Assembly (NCBI GenBank): GCA_037189645.1
Contig: JBBCIY010000005.1
Span: 186,001 to 250,000, forward strand
DNA: 64,000 nucleotides
Source of the DNA: Taishania sp037189645
GTDB lineage: Bacteria > Bacteroidota > Bacteroidia > Flavobacteriales_D > Crocinitomicaceae
Direction of reading: 5' to 3'
Positions 54,856-63,056 of this stretch are shown piece after piece; position 1 is the stretch's first letter; every line of letters begins with the position of its first letter. The notes below the pieces were generated by a model that was not told the DNA's origin, ran no database searches, and saw nothing but the letters and a program-made list of their open reading frames with translations. The position numbers were made by a program, and so were the translations under genes.

Positions 54856-56112
54856 TTACAATCCGAAAGCGGATTTAACTTTGTCTACATAGTCTAATTT
54901 TTCCCAGGTAAACAATTCCACTTCTTTTTCAACGACAGATCCGTCAGGACCGACAAATGTTTTCTTTACGATTTCATTTTTACGTCCCATATGCCCGTAA
55001 GCAGCCGTTTCGGAGTACATCGGGGTTCTCAATTTCAGTCGTTGCTCGATAAAGTAAGGGCGCATGTCAAAGATTTCACCCAGTTTCTTCGCGATTTCTC
55101 CATCTGTCATATTCACTTTGGAAGTCCCGTATGTATCAACAAACAATCCGCAAGGTTCCGCAACACCGATCGCGTAAGATACCTGTACCAGCATCTCATC
55201 CGCCAATCCTGCCGCAACAGCGTTTTTGGCAATGTGGCGTGTAGCGTAAGCTGCCGAACGGTCAACCTTGGAAGGATCTTTTCCTGAGAAAGCACCTCCA
55301 CCGTGAGCTCCCTTACCTCCGTAAGTGTCAACAATGATCTTTCTTCCTGTCAGCCCGGTATCTCCGTGAGGTCCTCCGATAACAAAGATTCCCGTCGGGT
55401 TGATATGGTACGTAATGTTGTCAGTAAATAACTGCTGGATCTCCGGGCGCAATTTTGCTTTTACGCGTGGAATCACGATCGTGATGATGTCGTTTTTAAT
55501 CCTGGCCAGCATTTCCCTTTCGGAACCAAAATCATCGTGCTGTGTTGACACAACGATCGTATCAATGCGCTGAGGAATATTGTCATCCGAATATTCAATG
55601 GTCACCTGGGATTTTGCATCCGGGCGCAGGTAGCTGATCACTTCCGGCTCATACCTGCGGATATGTGACAATTCCTGTAAAATCTTATGGGCAAGGTCAA
55701 GCGCCAGCGGCATGTAATTTTCAGTTTCTTTTGTTGCATACCCGAACATCATCCCCTGGTCACCAGCTCCCTGGTCCTCAGGATTCGAACGTTCAACTCC
55801 CTGATTAATGTCTGCTGACTGCTCGTGAATTGCTGACAGGATACCGCAGGAATTAGCGTCAAACATATATTCGGAGCGTGTATAGCCGATTTTCTTGATT
55901 GTCGCACGCGCAATGGACTGAACATCCAGGTACGTCTTTGATTTAACCTCTCCTGCCAAAACTACCTGTCCGGTTGTTACCAACGTTTCACAAGCAACCT
56001 TTGAATTCGGGTCAAAAGCCATAAAGTGGTCTATTAATGCGTCAGATATTTGATCCGCAACTTTATCGGGATGCCCTTCAGAAACGGATTCAGATGTAAA
56101 CAAATATGACAT
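54856..56112 (-). CDS. metK: S-adenosylmethionine synthetase
   Basis: 418 aa cytosolic enzyme making SAM from methionine and ATP. Seen: N-terminal FTSESVSEGHPDKVADQ, the methionine-adenosyltransferase signature GAGDQGMMFGYA, and GGGAFSGKDPSKVDRSAAY. Somewhat longer than E. coli MetK (384 aa), as usual in Bacteroidota. Own promoter with only 28 nt of leader, so there is no room for a SAM riboswitch. Confidence 0.97.
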   Translation of the reverse strand: MSYLFTSESVSEGHPDKVADQISDALIDHFMAFDPNSKVACETLVTTGQVVLAGEVKSKTYLDVQSIARATIKKIGYTRSEYMFDANSCGILSAIHEQSADINQGVERSNPEDQGAGDQGMMFGYATKETENYMPLALDLAHKILQELSHIRRYEPEVISYLRPDAKSQVTIEYSDDNIPQRIDTIVVSTQHDDFGSEREMLARIKNDIITIVIPRVKAKLRPEIQQLFTDNITYHINPTGIFVIGGPHGDTGLTGRKIIVDTYGGKGAHGGGAFSGKDPSKVDRSAAYATRHIAKNAVAAGLADEMLVQVSYAIGVAEPCGLFVDTYGTSKVNMTDGEIAKKLGEIFDMRPYFIEQRLKLRTPMYSETAAYGHMGRKNEIVKKTFVGPDGSVVEKEVELFTWEKLDYVDKVKSAFGL

Positions 56113-56140
56113 TTTTATCAGGTTTTAAAATGATTGGTTG

Positions 56141-56170
56141 CAAAAGTAGAAAAAAATTAAGAATTATCAA
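56141..56170 (-). promoter_or_regulatory. metK promoter, TTG-N19-TACTTTTG
   Basis: Minus strand TTG (56170-56168), exactly 19 bp, TACTTTTG (56148-56141); 28 nt to the ATG. Confidence 0.87.
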
Positions 56171-56274
56171 TTTTCAAATATTAATTATCCAACTTCCGGT
56201 CGTTGATTATTCAGTACCTGTTGACAGGAAATCATATTCTGAAAATGGTTCGGTTTTTGAGTAAAAAAATACCA

Positions 56275-56282
56275 TACATTTG
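56275..56282 (+). promoter_or_regulatory. -7 box (TACATTTG) of the 223-aa lipoprotein gene, leaderless arrangement
   Basis: Exact TAnnTTTG, 4 nt before the ATG at 56287. Confidence 0.62.
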
Positions 56283-56286
56283 CCCT

Positions 56287-56958
56287 ATGAAAAAATGGTT
56301 GATTTTAGGCTTCTCCTTTTGTACGCTGATACTCACCAGCTGCATTGATATTATTGATGATTTGACGCTGAACGCCGATGGTTCGGGATCGTTTAAATAT
56401 TCCATCAACCTTTCTTCCAGCAAAGCGAAAATCAATTCCATCCTGGCATTGGACTCGCTCGACGGAAAACCTGTTCCTTCCAAAGATGAGATCAAAGAGA
56501 AGGTTGCGGAGTTTAAAACCAGGCTTGCCCAAAAGGAAGGAATCAAAAACGTGGTGATCGAAGAGGATTATACCAACTATTTCTTTAAGCTGCATTGTGA
56601 TTTTGAAAATGTCGGCCTGTTACAGGATGCGCTCAAGAAGACCATTAGCGAAATTGTCAAGCATGAAAAAAACACATACGACGAACACCAATGGATTACA
56701 CTGACGGGAAATTCACTGTCCAGGTCCATACCTCAGACCATTGTCGACCAGGCGAAGAAACTGAAAAGGGAAGATTCGGAACTGCTGAAGCAGGGTTCCT
56801 ATACCAACATTACCCGGTTTGAGAAAGAAATAGAAAAATTCGACAACGAATCCGCCCAGCTGTCCAAAAACAAAAAAGCGCTGATGCTTCGTGTCAACAC
56901 GCATTCACTGCTGAATAACGTATCGTTGATGAGCAACAAAATCTACCTGGTCGAATGA
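56287..56958 (+). CDS. 223-aa lipoprotein of unknown function
   Basis: ATG 56287 gives a signal peptide with lipobox LILTSC (Cys19). Mature part: CIDIIDDLTLNADGSGSFKY at the start, a pattern seen in periplasmic lipoproteins of Bacteroidota that begin with a strand-rich LNADGSG segment, then a charged helical region (SKDEIKEKVAEFKTRLAQ) and a coiled-coil-like stretch about 160-200. The frame is open to 56203 but the -7 box lies inside that part. No named family. Confidence 0.78.
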   Translation: MKKWLILGFSFCTLILTSCIDIIDDLTLNADGSGSFKYSINLSSSKAKINSILALDSLDGKPVPSKDEIKEKVAEFKTRLAQKEGIKNVVIEEDYTNYFFKLHCDFENVGLLQDALKKTISEIVKHEKNTYDEHQWITLTGNSLSRSIPQTIVDQAKKLKREDSELLKQGSYTNITRFEKEIEKFDNESAQLSKNKKALMLRVNTHSLLNNVSLMSNKIYLVE

Positions 56959-57082
56959 TCCGGCAGCGTTGATACTCGGTAAAAGTAAAATTTGACGATT
57001 TCGGCGTGCCATTCGGCGAATTTAATTTAACATTCCGGGAACTTTTGGTTAAATTCGTTTAAGTCGAATAAACCATAAGGCG

Positions 57083-57859
57083 ATGAACGAAACTCACCGG
57101 AAAACGGATAAATCGGAGCCTCTGAAAAAGATCTGGCAGCAGATCCCTAAAGCAGTAGCGCAACAGATCGATCTTTCTCAGAAAGAGATCATCGACCGTT
57201 ACATGGATGCCGTTAACAACATAGACGGCTTTTATATCATTTTCAATACCCAGACTGCAACGTCAGAATTTATAAGTCCTGAAATGCCAAAGGTGTTGGG
57301 GTATCTTCCGGAAGAATTCACCCTTGACCTGGCGATTAACAATATCCATCCGGAGGACCTTTCGTATTATTACCACTATGAAGCCAGTGCCGTTCGTTTC
57401 TTTTCAGAGCTTCCCCCGGAGCTGTTCTTCAGCTACCAGTTCTCCTATGATTACAGGATCAGGACCAGCAAAGGAAGCTACAAAAGATTGCGCCAGCAGG
57501 TCATACCCGTCTATTATTTTCCCGAAGGAGGAGCGCGCACCCTGGGGATTTTTACAGACATAGACCATCTTGGCCTGAAAGGCATCCCTAAATTGTCATT
57601 CATTGGAATGGAAGGCGCTCCCTCCTACTACAATGTGCACCTGGACAAAAAATTCAGCCTTGCCGAAAACCTGCTCAGCAGCGATGAATCTGAAATCCTG
57701 GCATTGATTATGAAAGGGATGGAAAACAAAGCTATCTCCTCAACATTGAACCAAAGCATGAGGACCATCAATGAACGCCGCAGGAATATCCTTCTGAAGT
57801 CAGGATGCAAAACCGAAGACGACCTGATCGTAAAAGCGGTCCGGGAAGGATGGATCTGA
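57083..57859 (+). CDS. PAS-domain LuxR-type transcriptional regulator
   Basis: 258 aa, cytosolic. About 40-170: PAS fold (DGFYIIFNTQTATSEFISPEM; INNIHPEDLSYYYHYE). About 190-258: LuxR/FixJ-type helix-turn-helix (LSSDESEILALIMKGMENKA; MRTINERRRNILLKSG). The PAS domain should bind a small ligand or sense redox/light; no cofactor-binding residues can be named with confidence. Stands before the metal-type two-component genes but 58 bp apart and with its own frame. Confidence 0.82.
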   Translation: MNETHRKTDKSEPLKKIWQQIPKAVAQQIDLSQKEIIDRYMDAVNNIDGFYIIFNTQTATSEFISPEMPKVLGYLPEEFTLDLAINNIHPEDLSYYYHYEASAVRFFSELPPELFFSYQFSYDYRIRTSKGSYKRLRQQVIPVYYFPEGGARTLGIFTDIDHLGLKGIPKLSFIGMEGAPSYYNVHLDKKFSLAENLLSSDESEILALIMKGMENKAISSTLNQSMRTINERRRNILLKSGCKTEDDLIVKAVREGWI

Positions 57860-57904
57860 ATCCGCTCCGCATCCCAAACACTGGCACCTCATCCGGAATT
57901 CTAT

Positions 57905-57912
57905 TATCTTTG
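57905..57912 (+). promoter_or_regulatory. -7 box (TATCTTTG) of the OmpR-type regulator operon, leaderless arrangement
   Basis: Exact TAnnTTTG, 5 nt before the ATG at 57918. Confidence 0.62.
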
Positions 57913-57917
57913 TTCGT

Positions 57918-58610
57918 ATGAAGATTCTCATCATTGAAGACGACCCCATCCTGGCGCAGAACATCAACGAAGCGCTTACTGCCGAAAATTTTGTGGCAGA
58001 AAATGTCTACGATGGTACGCTGGCTCAGAAAATGCTGGCAAAGCACCTGTACGACTGTGTTGTGATGGATGTCAATCTGCCGGGAACAACCGGGTTCGAT
58101 GTCTGCCGGAATTTCCGGAGCTACAATACACATACGCCTGTCATCTTATTGACGGCTTTCGGAGAACTGGAGGACAAGATCAGAGGTTTCGACAACGGAG
58201 CCGATGATTACCTGACCAAGCCATTCTATATGCGGGAACTCATTCTCAGGATCAACTCGCTGATCAAACGGAGTGAAAGCAATCCCTCACAGGGAAATGA
58301 GCACCTGGTACTGAATGATATCAGCATCCATCTTTCACAAAAAAAAGTGGAGCGCAGAGGGAAAGAGATCAGCCTGACTCCACGGGAATTTCAGATCCTG
58401 GTAAAATTGTGCAAAAACCGGGGCGATGTCGTTTCAAAAAGCGACCTGATCAAAGAGATATGGGGCAATTCCGTGGACGCCAGCACCAATACGATCGAAG
58501 TGTACATCAACTTCCTGAGAAACAAGATCGACAAGCCGTTCGGCGAAAATTCCATCAAAACAAAGGTAGGATTCGGATATTACATTGAAACGAATGAAGA
58601 TCAGAAATAA
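57918..58610 (+). CDS. OmpR-family response regulator
   Basis: 230 aa. Receiver with IIEDDP, phospho-Asp in CVVMDVNLPGTTG, Thr in LLTAFGEL and Lys in YLTKPFYMREL; winged-helix DNA-binding domain (LTPREFQILVKLCKNRGDVV; TIEVYINFLRNKIDKPFG; GFGYYIE). Overlaps the kinase start by 17 bp. It faces the metal RND operon across a 9-bp gap from the kinase, so it probably controls that pump (CzcR/CusR-like); this is inference from position. Confidence 0.92.
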   Translation: MKILIIEDDPILAQNINEALTAENFVAENVYDGTLAQKMLAKHLYDCVVMDVNLPGTTGFDVCRNFRSYNTHTPVILLTAFGELEDKIRGFDNGADDYLTKPFYMRELILRINSLIKRSESNPSQGNEHLVLNDISIHLSQKKVERRGKEISLTPREFQILVKLCKNRGDVVSKSDLIKEIWGNSVDASTNTIEVYINFLRNKIDKPFGENSIKTKVGFGYYIETNEDQK

Positions 58611-59952
58611 AATACTATTCTATTTTTCCAGTGCGGTTATTGCTCTCACAGCCATATCGCTTGCCATCATCTATTATTTGTTTTCGGAACACCGGGAAGA
58701 GGAATTCCAGCAGCAGCAAAATGAAAAGATCAAGCAGACAATCGACCTGATAAGAGAATTCAAGCAGATGAGCGTTGAAATTTCCAACGCGATCGACAAG
58801 CAGCGGATCCACGATTTCTATGATGAAAAGATGCTGATCTTCGACAAGAACAAAAACCTCATCTTTTCCAGCCTGGACAACCTCTCAATTGCCCGTGCCA
58901 ATGAAATACTGAACCAGCTTTCTCCATCCAAACGGTGGATCGAGACCAAGGACGGTGATTATGACCTGATCGGTGTTTACATTGAGAATCAGAAAGAAAG
59001 CTACTACGCTGTCAGCAAAGCGTATGATGCATTCGGGTATTCCAAAAAGAACTTTTTAGGGAAGATCCTGATCGGGATCCTCGTCGCGACGACCATTATT
59101 GTTGTCTTACTCTCTCTGTATCTTTCCAACCTGATCTCCAAGCCCATTACCGACCTGTCCGGACAACTGAATCATTACGACCCGAACAAAGAGAAGAATG
59201 AAGCGATTTCACTCGAAACTTCCACATTCGAGATCAAAAACCTGGAGGAACGGTTCAACGAACTGCTGAAACGTACCAATGATGCTTTTGCCTACCAGAA
59301 ACACATCGTCAACCACATTTCGCACGAGCTGAAAACACCGCTCGCCATCCTGGTATCGGAACTGGAAAAAATGAACAATTCCAACAACATCGAAGCAATC
59401 AAATCAGGATTGGGCCACCAGATTATCCGGGCAAAATCGCTGGGAGGGATCATTAACGCGCTGCTGGAAATCTCAAAGCTGGAATCGGGGCAGGAACCTG
59501 CCAAGCAATCCATCCGGATCGATGAATTGTTGTTCGACATCGTTGAAAAGATCAATATCCTCCACGGTGACTTTAATTTCGAATTCAATTACTTTCCCCT
59601 GTACTTTGACGAAAAGCGCCTGACCATTGAGGTAAATGAAGACCTGATCCGCCACGCTTTCCAGAACCTGCTGATGAACTGCATCGTCTATTCCGACAAC
59701 AAAAAAGCGGAGATAAAAATTGACTGCTCTGAACCGGACCAGCTAAAAATCAGCATTCTGAATACAGGAAAAACAATCGAACAGGAAGAAGAACAATACC
59801 TGTTCACCCGTTTCTTCAGGGGGAAGAACAGCAGCAACAAAGCCGGGTTCGGGCTGGGACTGGTACTGACACAGAAGATCATCAGCCTGCACAATGGCCG
59901 GATCACTTACAGAAGCGAAGACCACCTGAACGTATTCGAGATCGTTTTTTAA
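58594..59952 (+). CDS. Sensor histidine kinase (HAMP-HisKA-HATPase)
   Basis: 452 aa from ATG 58594 (inside the regulator's last codons). TM1 about 8-28, periplasmic sensor about 30-150 (acidic, rich in Gln/Glu near the membrane), TM2 about 156-178, HAMP, then HisKA with phospho-His in HIVNHISHELKTPLAILV and HATPase (NLLMNCIVYSDN; GKNSSNKAGFGLGLVLTQKI). Architecture as in CusS/CzcS. Ends 9 bp before the convergent RND pump gene; partner of the OmpR-type regulator. Confidence 0.92.
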   Translation: MKIRNKILFYFSSAVIALTAISLAIIYYLFSEHREEEFQQQQNEKIKQTIDLIREFKQMSVEISNAIDKQRIHDFYDEKMLIFDKNKNLIFSSLDNLSIARANEILNQLSPSKRWIETKDGDYDLIGVYIENQKESYYAVSKAYDAFGYSKKNFLGKILIGILVATTIIVVLLSLYLSNLISKPITDLSGQLNHYDPNKEKNEAISLETSTFEIKNLEERFNELLKRTNDAFAYQKHIVNHISHELKTPLAILVSELEKMNNSNNIEAIKSGLGHQIIRAKSLGGIINALLEISKLESGQEPAKQSIRIDELLFDIVEKINILHGDFNFEFNYFPLYFDEKRLTIEVNEDLIRHAFQNLLMNCIVYSDNKKAEIKIDCSEPDQLKISILNTGKTIEQEEEQYLFTRFFRGKNSSNKAGFGLGLVLTQKIISLHNGRITYRSEDHLNVFEIVF

Positions 59953-59961
59953 CCCCTCTTA

Positions 59962-62900
59962 TCAGCCTTTTTTCCTGTACGCCCAGTAGAATACCTGCGG
60001 CAGCACTGTCAGTGAAAGCACCATGCAGATCAGCAATCCTCCTACGATCATAATCGCCAGCGGTTTCTGGATCTCAGAACCCATTCCTGTTGACAACGCG
60101 GCCGGCAGCAGCCCCAGCGACCCCATCAGTGCGATCATCACGATCGGACGGATCCTGCTGTAAACACCTTCTGAAATGGCATCCTTCAGCTTCATCTTCC
60201 GCATGTTCTCTTTCATTACCGCAATCAGGATGATACTATTGATGGTATTTACCCCGAAGAGAATGATAAAGCCGATTCCCGCCGAGATCCCAAAGACAGT
60301 TCCCGTTACCCAGAGGGAAATGAATCCACCGACGAACGCGAACGGGATCGTGCTGGCAGCGATCAGCGTATCTTTAATGGTACCGAAATTGAAATACAAC
60401 AGGAACAGGATCAGCACCAGTACCGCCGGAACAATCACCGCCAGCTGCTGCGTGGCCCGTTCCTTGCTTTCAAATTCTCCTGCCCACACTACCTTGTGCT
60501 TGGCCGGAATGCTTACTTCCCGCGCTACTTTTTCTTTGGCTTCCGCGATCACGCTCCCCAGGTCACGACCTTCAATACTGAACCCGACAGCGATATAACG
60601 GCTGCTTCCCTCCCGGTAAATGAACGTCGGGCCTGTGATATAGCTGATCGTGGCGATCTCCTTCAGCGGGATCTTCTTACCGTCCTCGGCAGGGATAAGG
60701 ATATCCCCGATCTTTTCGTCATCGTCCCGGTATTGCTTCTCAAAACGCAGGCGCACGTCAAACATCCGGTCATCTTCGTAAAAGGTCGTTGCGGCGCGAC
60801 CTCCGATCGCCATCTCGATCACGGCCTGCGCATCCGCAACGTCGATCGCGTAGCGTGCCATTTTGTGATCGTGCAGCTGGATCCTCAGCTCCGGCAATCC
60901 GATGTTCCGGTAAACATTCAGGTCTTCAATTCCTTCCACCCCTTTCAGGCTCGCAGCCACCTGGTCGGCATACTCTTCCAGCTCAAACAGGTCGTCTCCA
61001 AAGATCTTGACAACCAGGGAGCTTTTAACCCCTGCAACGTACTCTTCCACGTTATCCTGGATCGGCTGGCTGAACCCGAAGACCACTCCCGGGTAAGTTT
61101 GCAGCTTCGTCCGCATCTCCTCTACCAGCTCTTCCTTGCTGACACTGCGCTTCCATTCTTTCTCCGGGTACAGCTGAATGTGGAATTCCACATTGAAGAA
61201 ACCCGTCGGGTCCGTACCGTCATTCGGACGCCCGACCTGGTTCAGCACAAATTTCACCTCTTTGAAATCCCGTATTTTTGATTTCATTTCTTCCGCCAGG
61301 CGTGTCGATTCCTGTATATTGATACTGTTCGGGAGCGTCGCCCGCACGTACAGGGCCCCTTCGTTCAGCTTCGGTATGAACTCAGAGCCGTAAAACAGGA
61401 AACTGGCTGTGCAGATGACGATCAGGCCGATGAACCCTGCAATCGTTGCCTTCTTGAAGCGGTTGCTCAGCAAAAACAATTGGTACATGGTATTCTTGAA
61501 GAACCGTGAGATGACGTTTTCTTTTTCTTTTATGTTCCGGGTCAGGATCAGCTTACACATTGCGGGAACGTAGGTAATGCTCAGGATCAGGGAACCGATG
61601 AGGGCATACCCCAGCGTAAATGCCAGCGGTGAGAACATCTTTCCTTCCACCTTCTGGAACGAGAAGATCGGGATCAATGCCACAATCAGAATGATCTGTG
61701 CAAACACAATGTAAGTGGCAACACTCCCAGCGCTCTTCTTGATCAGACCGGATTTGCTGATACGGTTGAATTTCTCCATCCCCAACTTGTGCGCTTTTTT
61801 CTCCATCGATACAAAGACGGTTTCCACGATGACGAGCGTCCCTTCGAGCAGGAGCCCGAAATCGATCGCTCCCAGGGAAATCAGATTGGCAGGGAGTCCC
61901 TGGATGCGGAGCATCATCAGTGCAAACAGGAACGATAACGGAATTACTGTGGCAACGATCAATGTTGTACGCCAGTCGAACAGGAAGATGAATACCACGA
62001 GGGAAACGAAGAAGATCCCTTCCACCAGGTTCTTTGTCACCGTTCCGACGGTTGCATCAACCAGCTCGGTGCGGTCAATGAACGGTTCGATCTTCACATC
62101 GCTCGGCAGGATGCTCTCATTCAGCTCGGCGATCTTTTCCTTCAGCCGGGGAATGACATCGCCCGGATTTTCCCCCCTTAACATCATCACGATCCCTTGC
62201 AGCAGGTCGTCATCATTCTGGAATCCAACCTGTCCAAGCCGTGGTTTCGCCGCGATCCGCACCTCCGCCACATGCTTCACCAGGATCGGTGTAGTTCCCT
62301 TTACTTCGATCAGGATGTTCTCAATGTCTTCGATCTTGTCCAGCAATCCGACACCACGGACCACATACGCCTGGCTCCCTTTCTCGATCACATCACCGCC
62401 GACATTGATATTGCTTTTTGAAACAGCCTCAAAGACCTCCAGCGGTGACAGGTCATAATTCGCCAGCTCCGTCGGATTGATCTTGATCTCGTAGATCTTT
62501 TCCTCACCCCCAAAGCTCACCACATCCGCAACGCCAGGCACAGCGACCAGCTCCCGCTCGATCACCCAGTCGTGGATCGCCGTCAGTTCCTTGATCGGCC
62601 GGTCGCTCTTGATAACGTAACGGAAAATTTCTCCCGTTGCTCCATACGGCGGCTCGATCGCCGCATCGGCCCCTGCCGGCAGGTCAACGCTTTGCAACCG
62701 GTTGGACGCATATTGCTGCGCGTAAAAGTCCTCCACATCATCATCGAAGATCACCGTTACAACGGACAGACCAAACAACGAGATCGAACGCACCTGCGAC
62801 TTCTTCGGGATGGTATTCATTTTTTTCATGATCGGAAGCGTCACGAATTTCTCGACCTCTTCGGCACTTCTTCCGGGCCATTGCGTGATGATCCGCGCCC

Positions 62901-63045
62901 GCGTGTTCGTTACATCCGGGAATGCTTCAATGGGTGTATGGATATAGCTCACTATACCCGCCACTACCAATAAAGCGGTCAGGAAAAATACGATGATCGT
63001 GTTCTTTAGTGAAAAAGCAACTACCGACTGGATGAATTTTTGCAT
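59962..63045 (-). CDS. Heavy-metal efflux RND transporter (CzcA/CusA family)
   Basis: 1027 aa inner-membrane proton-driven pump that exports metal cations through a periplasmic adaptor and an outer-membrane channel. Twelve predicted TM helices in two repeats with large periplasmic loops. TM4 proton-relay region reads LGAIDFGLLLEGTLVIVE: Asp395 (DFG) and Glu408 keep their places, but the second acidic residue of the HME signature DFGxxxDG is Glu401 rather than Asp. DFG argues for the divalent (Czc-like) branch rather than the Cu/Ag branch. Starts 11 bp after the adaptor stop; the operon faces the two-component genes. Confidence 0.9.
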   Translation of the reverse strand: MQKFIQSVVAFSLKNTIIVFFLTALLVVAGIVSYIHTPIEAFPDVTNTRARIITQWPGRSAEEVEKFVTLPIMKKMNTIPKKSQVRSISLFGLSVVTVIFDDDVEDFYAQQYASNRLQSVDLPAGADAAIEPPYGATGEIFRYVIKSDRPIKELTAIHDWVIERELVAVPGVADVVSFGGEEKIYEIKINPTELANYDLSPLEVFEAVSKSNINVGGDVIEKGSQAYVVRGVGLLDKIEDIENILIEVKGTTPILVKHVAEVRIAAKPRLGQVGFQNDDDLLQGIVMMLRGENPGDVIPRLKEKIAELNESILPSDVKIEPFIDRTELVDATVGTVTKNLVEGIFFVSLVVFIFLFDWRTTLIVATVIPLSFLFALMMLRIQGLPANLISLGAIDFGLLLEGTLVIVETVFVSMEKKAHKLGMEKFNRISKSGLIKKSAGSVATYIVFAQIILIVALIPIFSFQKVEGKMFSPLAFTLGYALIGSLILSITYVPAMCKLILTRNIKEKENVISRFFKNTMYQLFLLSNRFKKATIAGFIGLIVICTASFLFYGSEFIPKLNEGALYVRATLPNSINIQESTRLAEEMKSKIRDFKEVKFVLNQVGRPNDGTDPTGFFNVEFHIQLYPEKEWKRSVSKEELVEEMRTKLQTYPGVVFGFSQPIQDNVEEYVAGVKSSLVVKIFGDDLFELEEYADQVAASLKGVEGIEDLNVYRNIGLPELRIQLHDHKMARYAIDVADAQAVIEMAIGGRAATTFYEDDRMFDVRLRFEKQYRDDDEKIGDILIPAEDGKKIPLKEIATISYITGPTFIYREGSSRYIAVGFSIEGRDLGSVIAEAKEKVAREVSIPAKHKVVWAGEFESKERATQQLAVIVPAVLVLILFLLYFNFGTIKDTLIAASTIPFAFVGGFISLWVTGTVFGISAGIGFIILFGVNTINSIILIAVMKENMRKMKLKDAISEGVYSRIRPIVMIALMGSLGLLPAALSTGMGSEIQKPLAIMIVGGLLICMVLSLTVLPQVFYWAYRKKG

Positions 63046-63056
63046 AACTGTTTTTT

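Noticed and set aside
56112..56170. SAM riboswitch ahead of metK
   Set aside because: The promoter box is only 28 nt from the ATG; no room for an aptamer.
60176..62973. Plus-strand frames of up to 261 codons opposite the RND pump gene
   Set aside because: Antisense shadows with atypical residue composition; the minus-strand pump is unambiguous.
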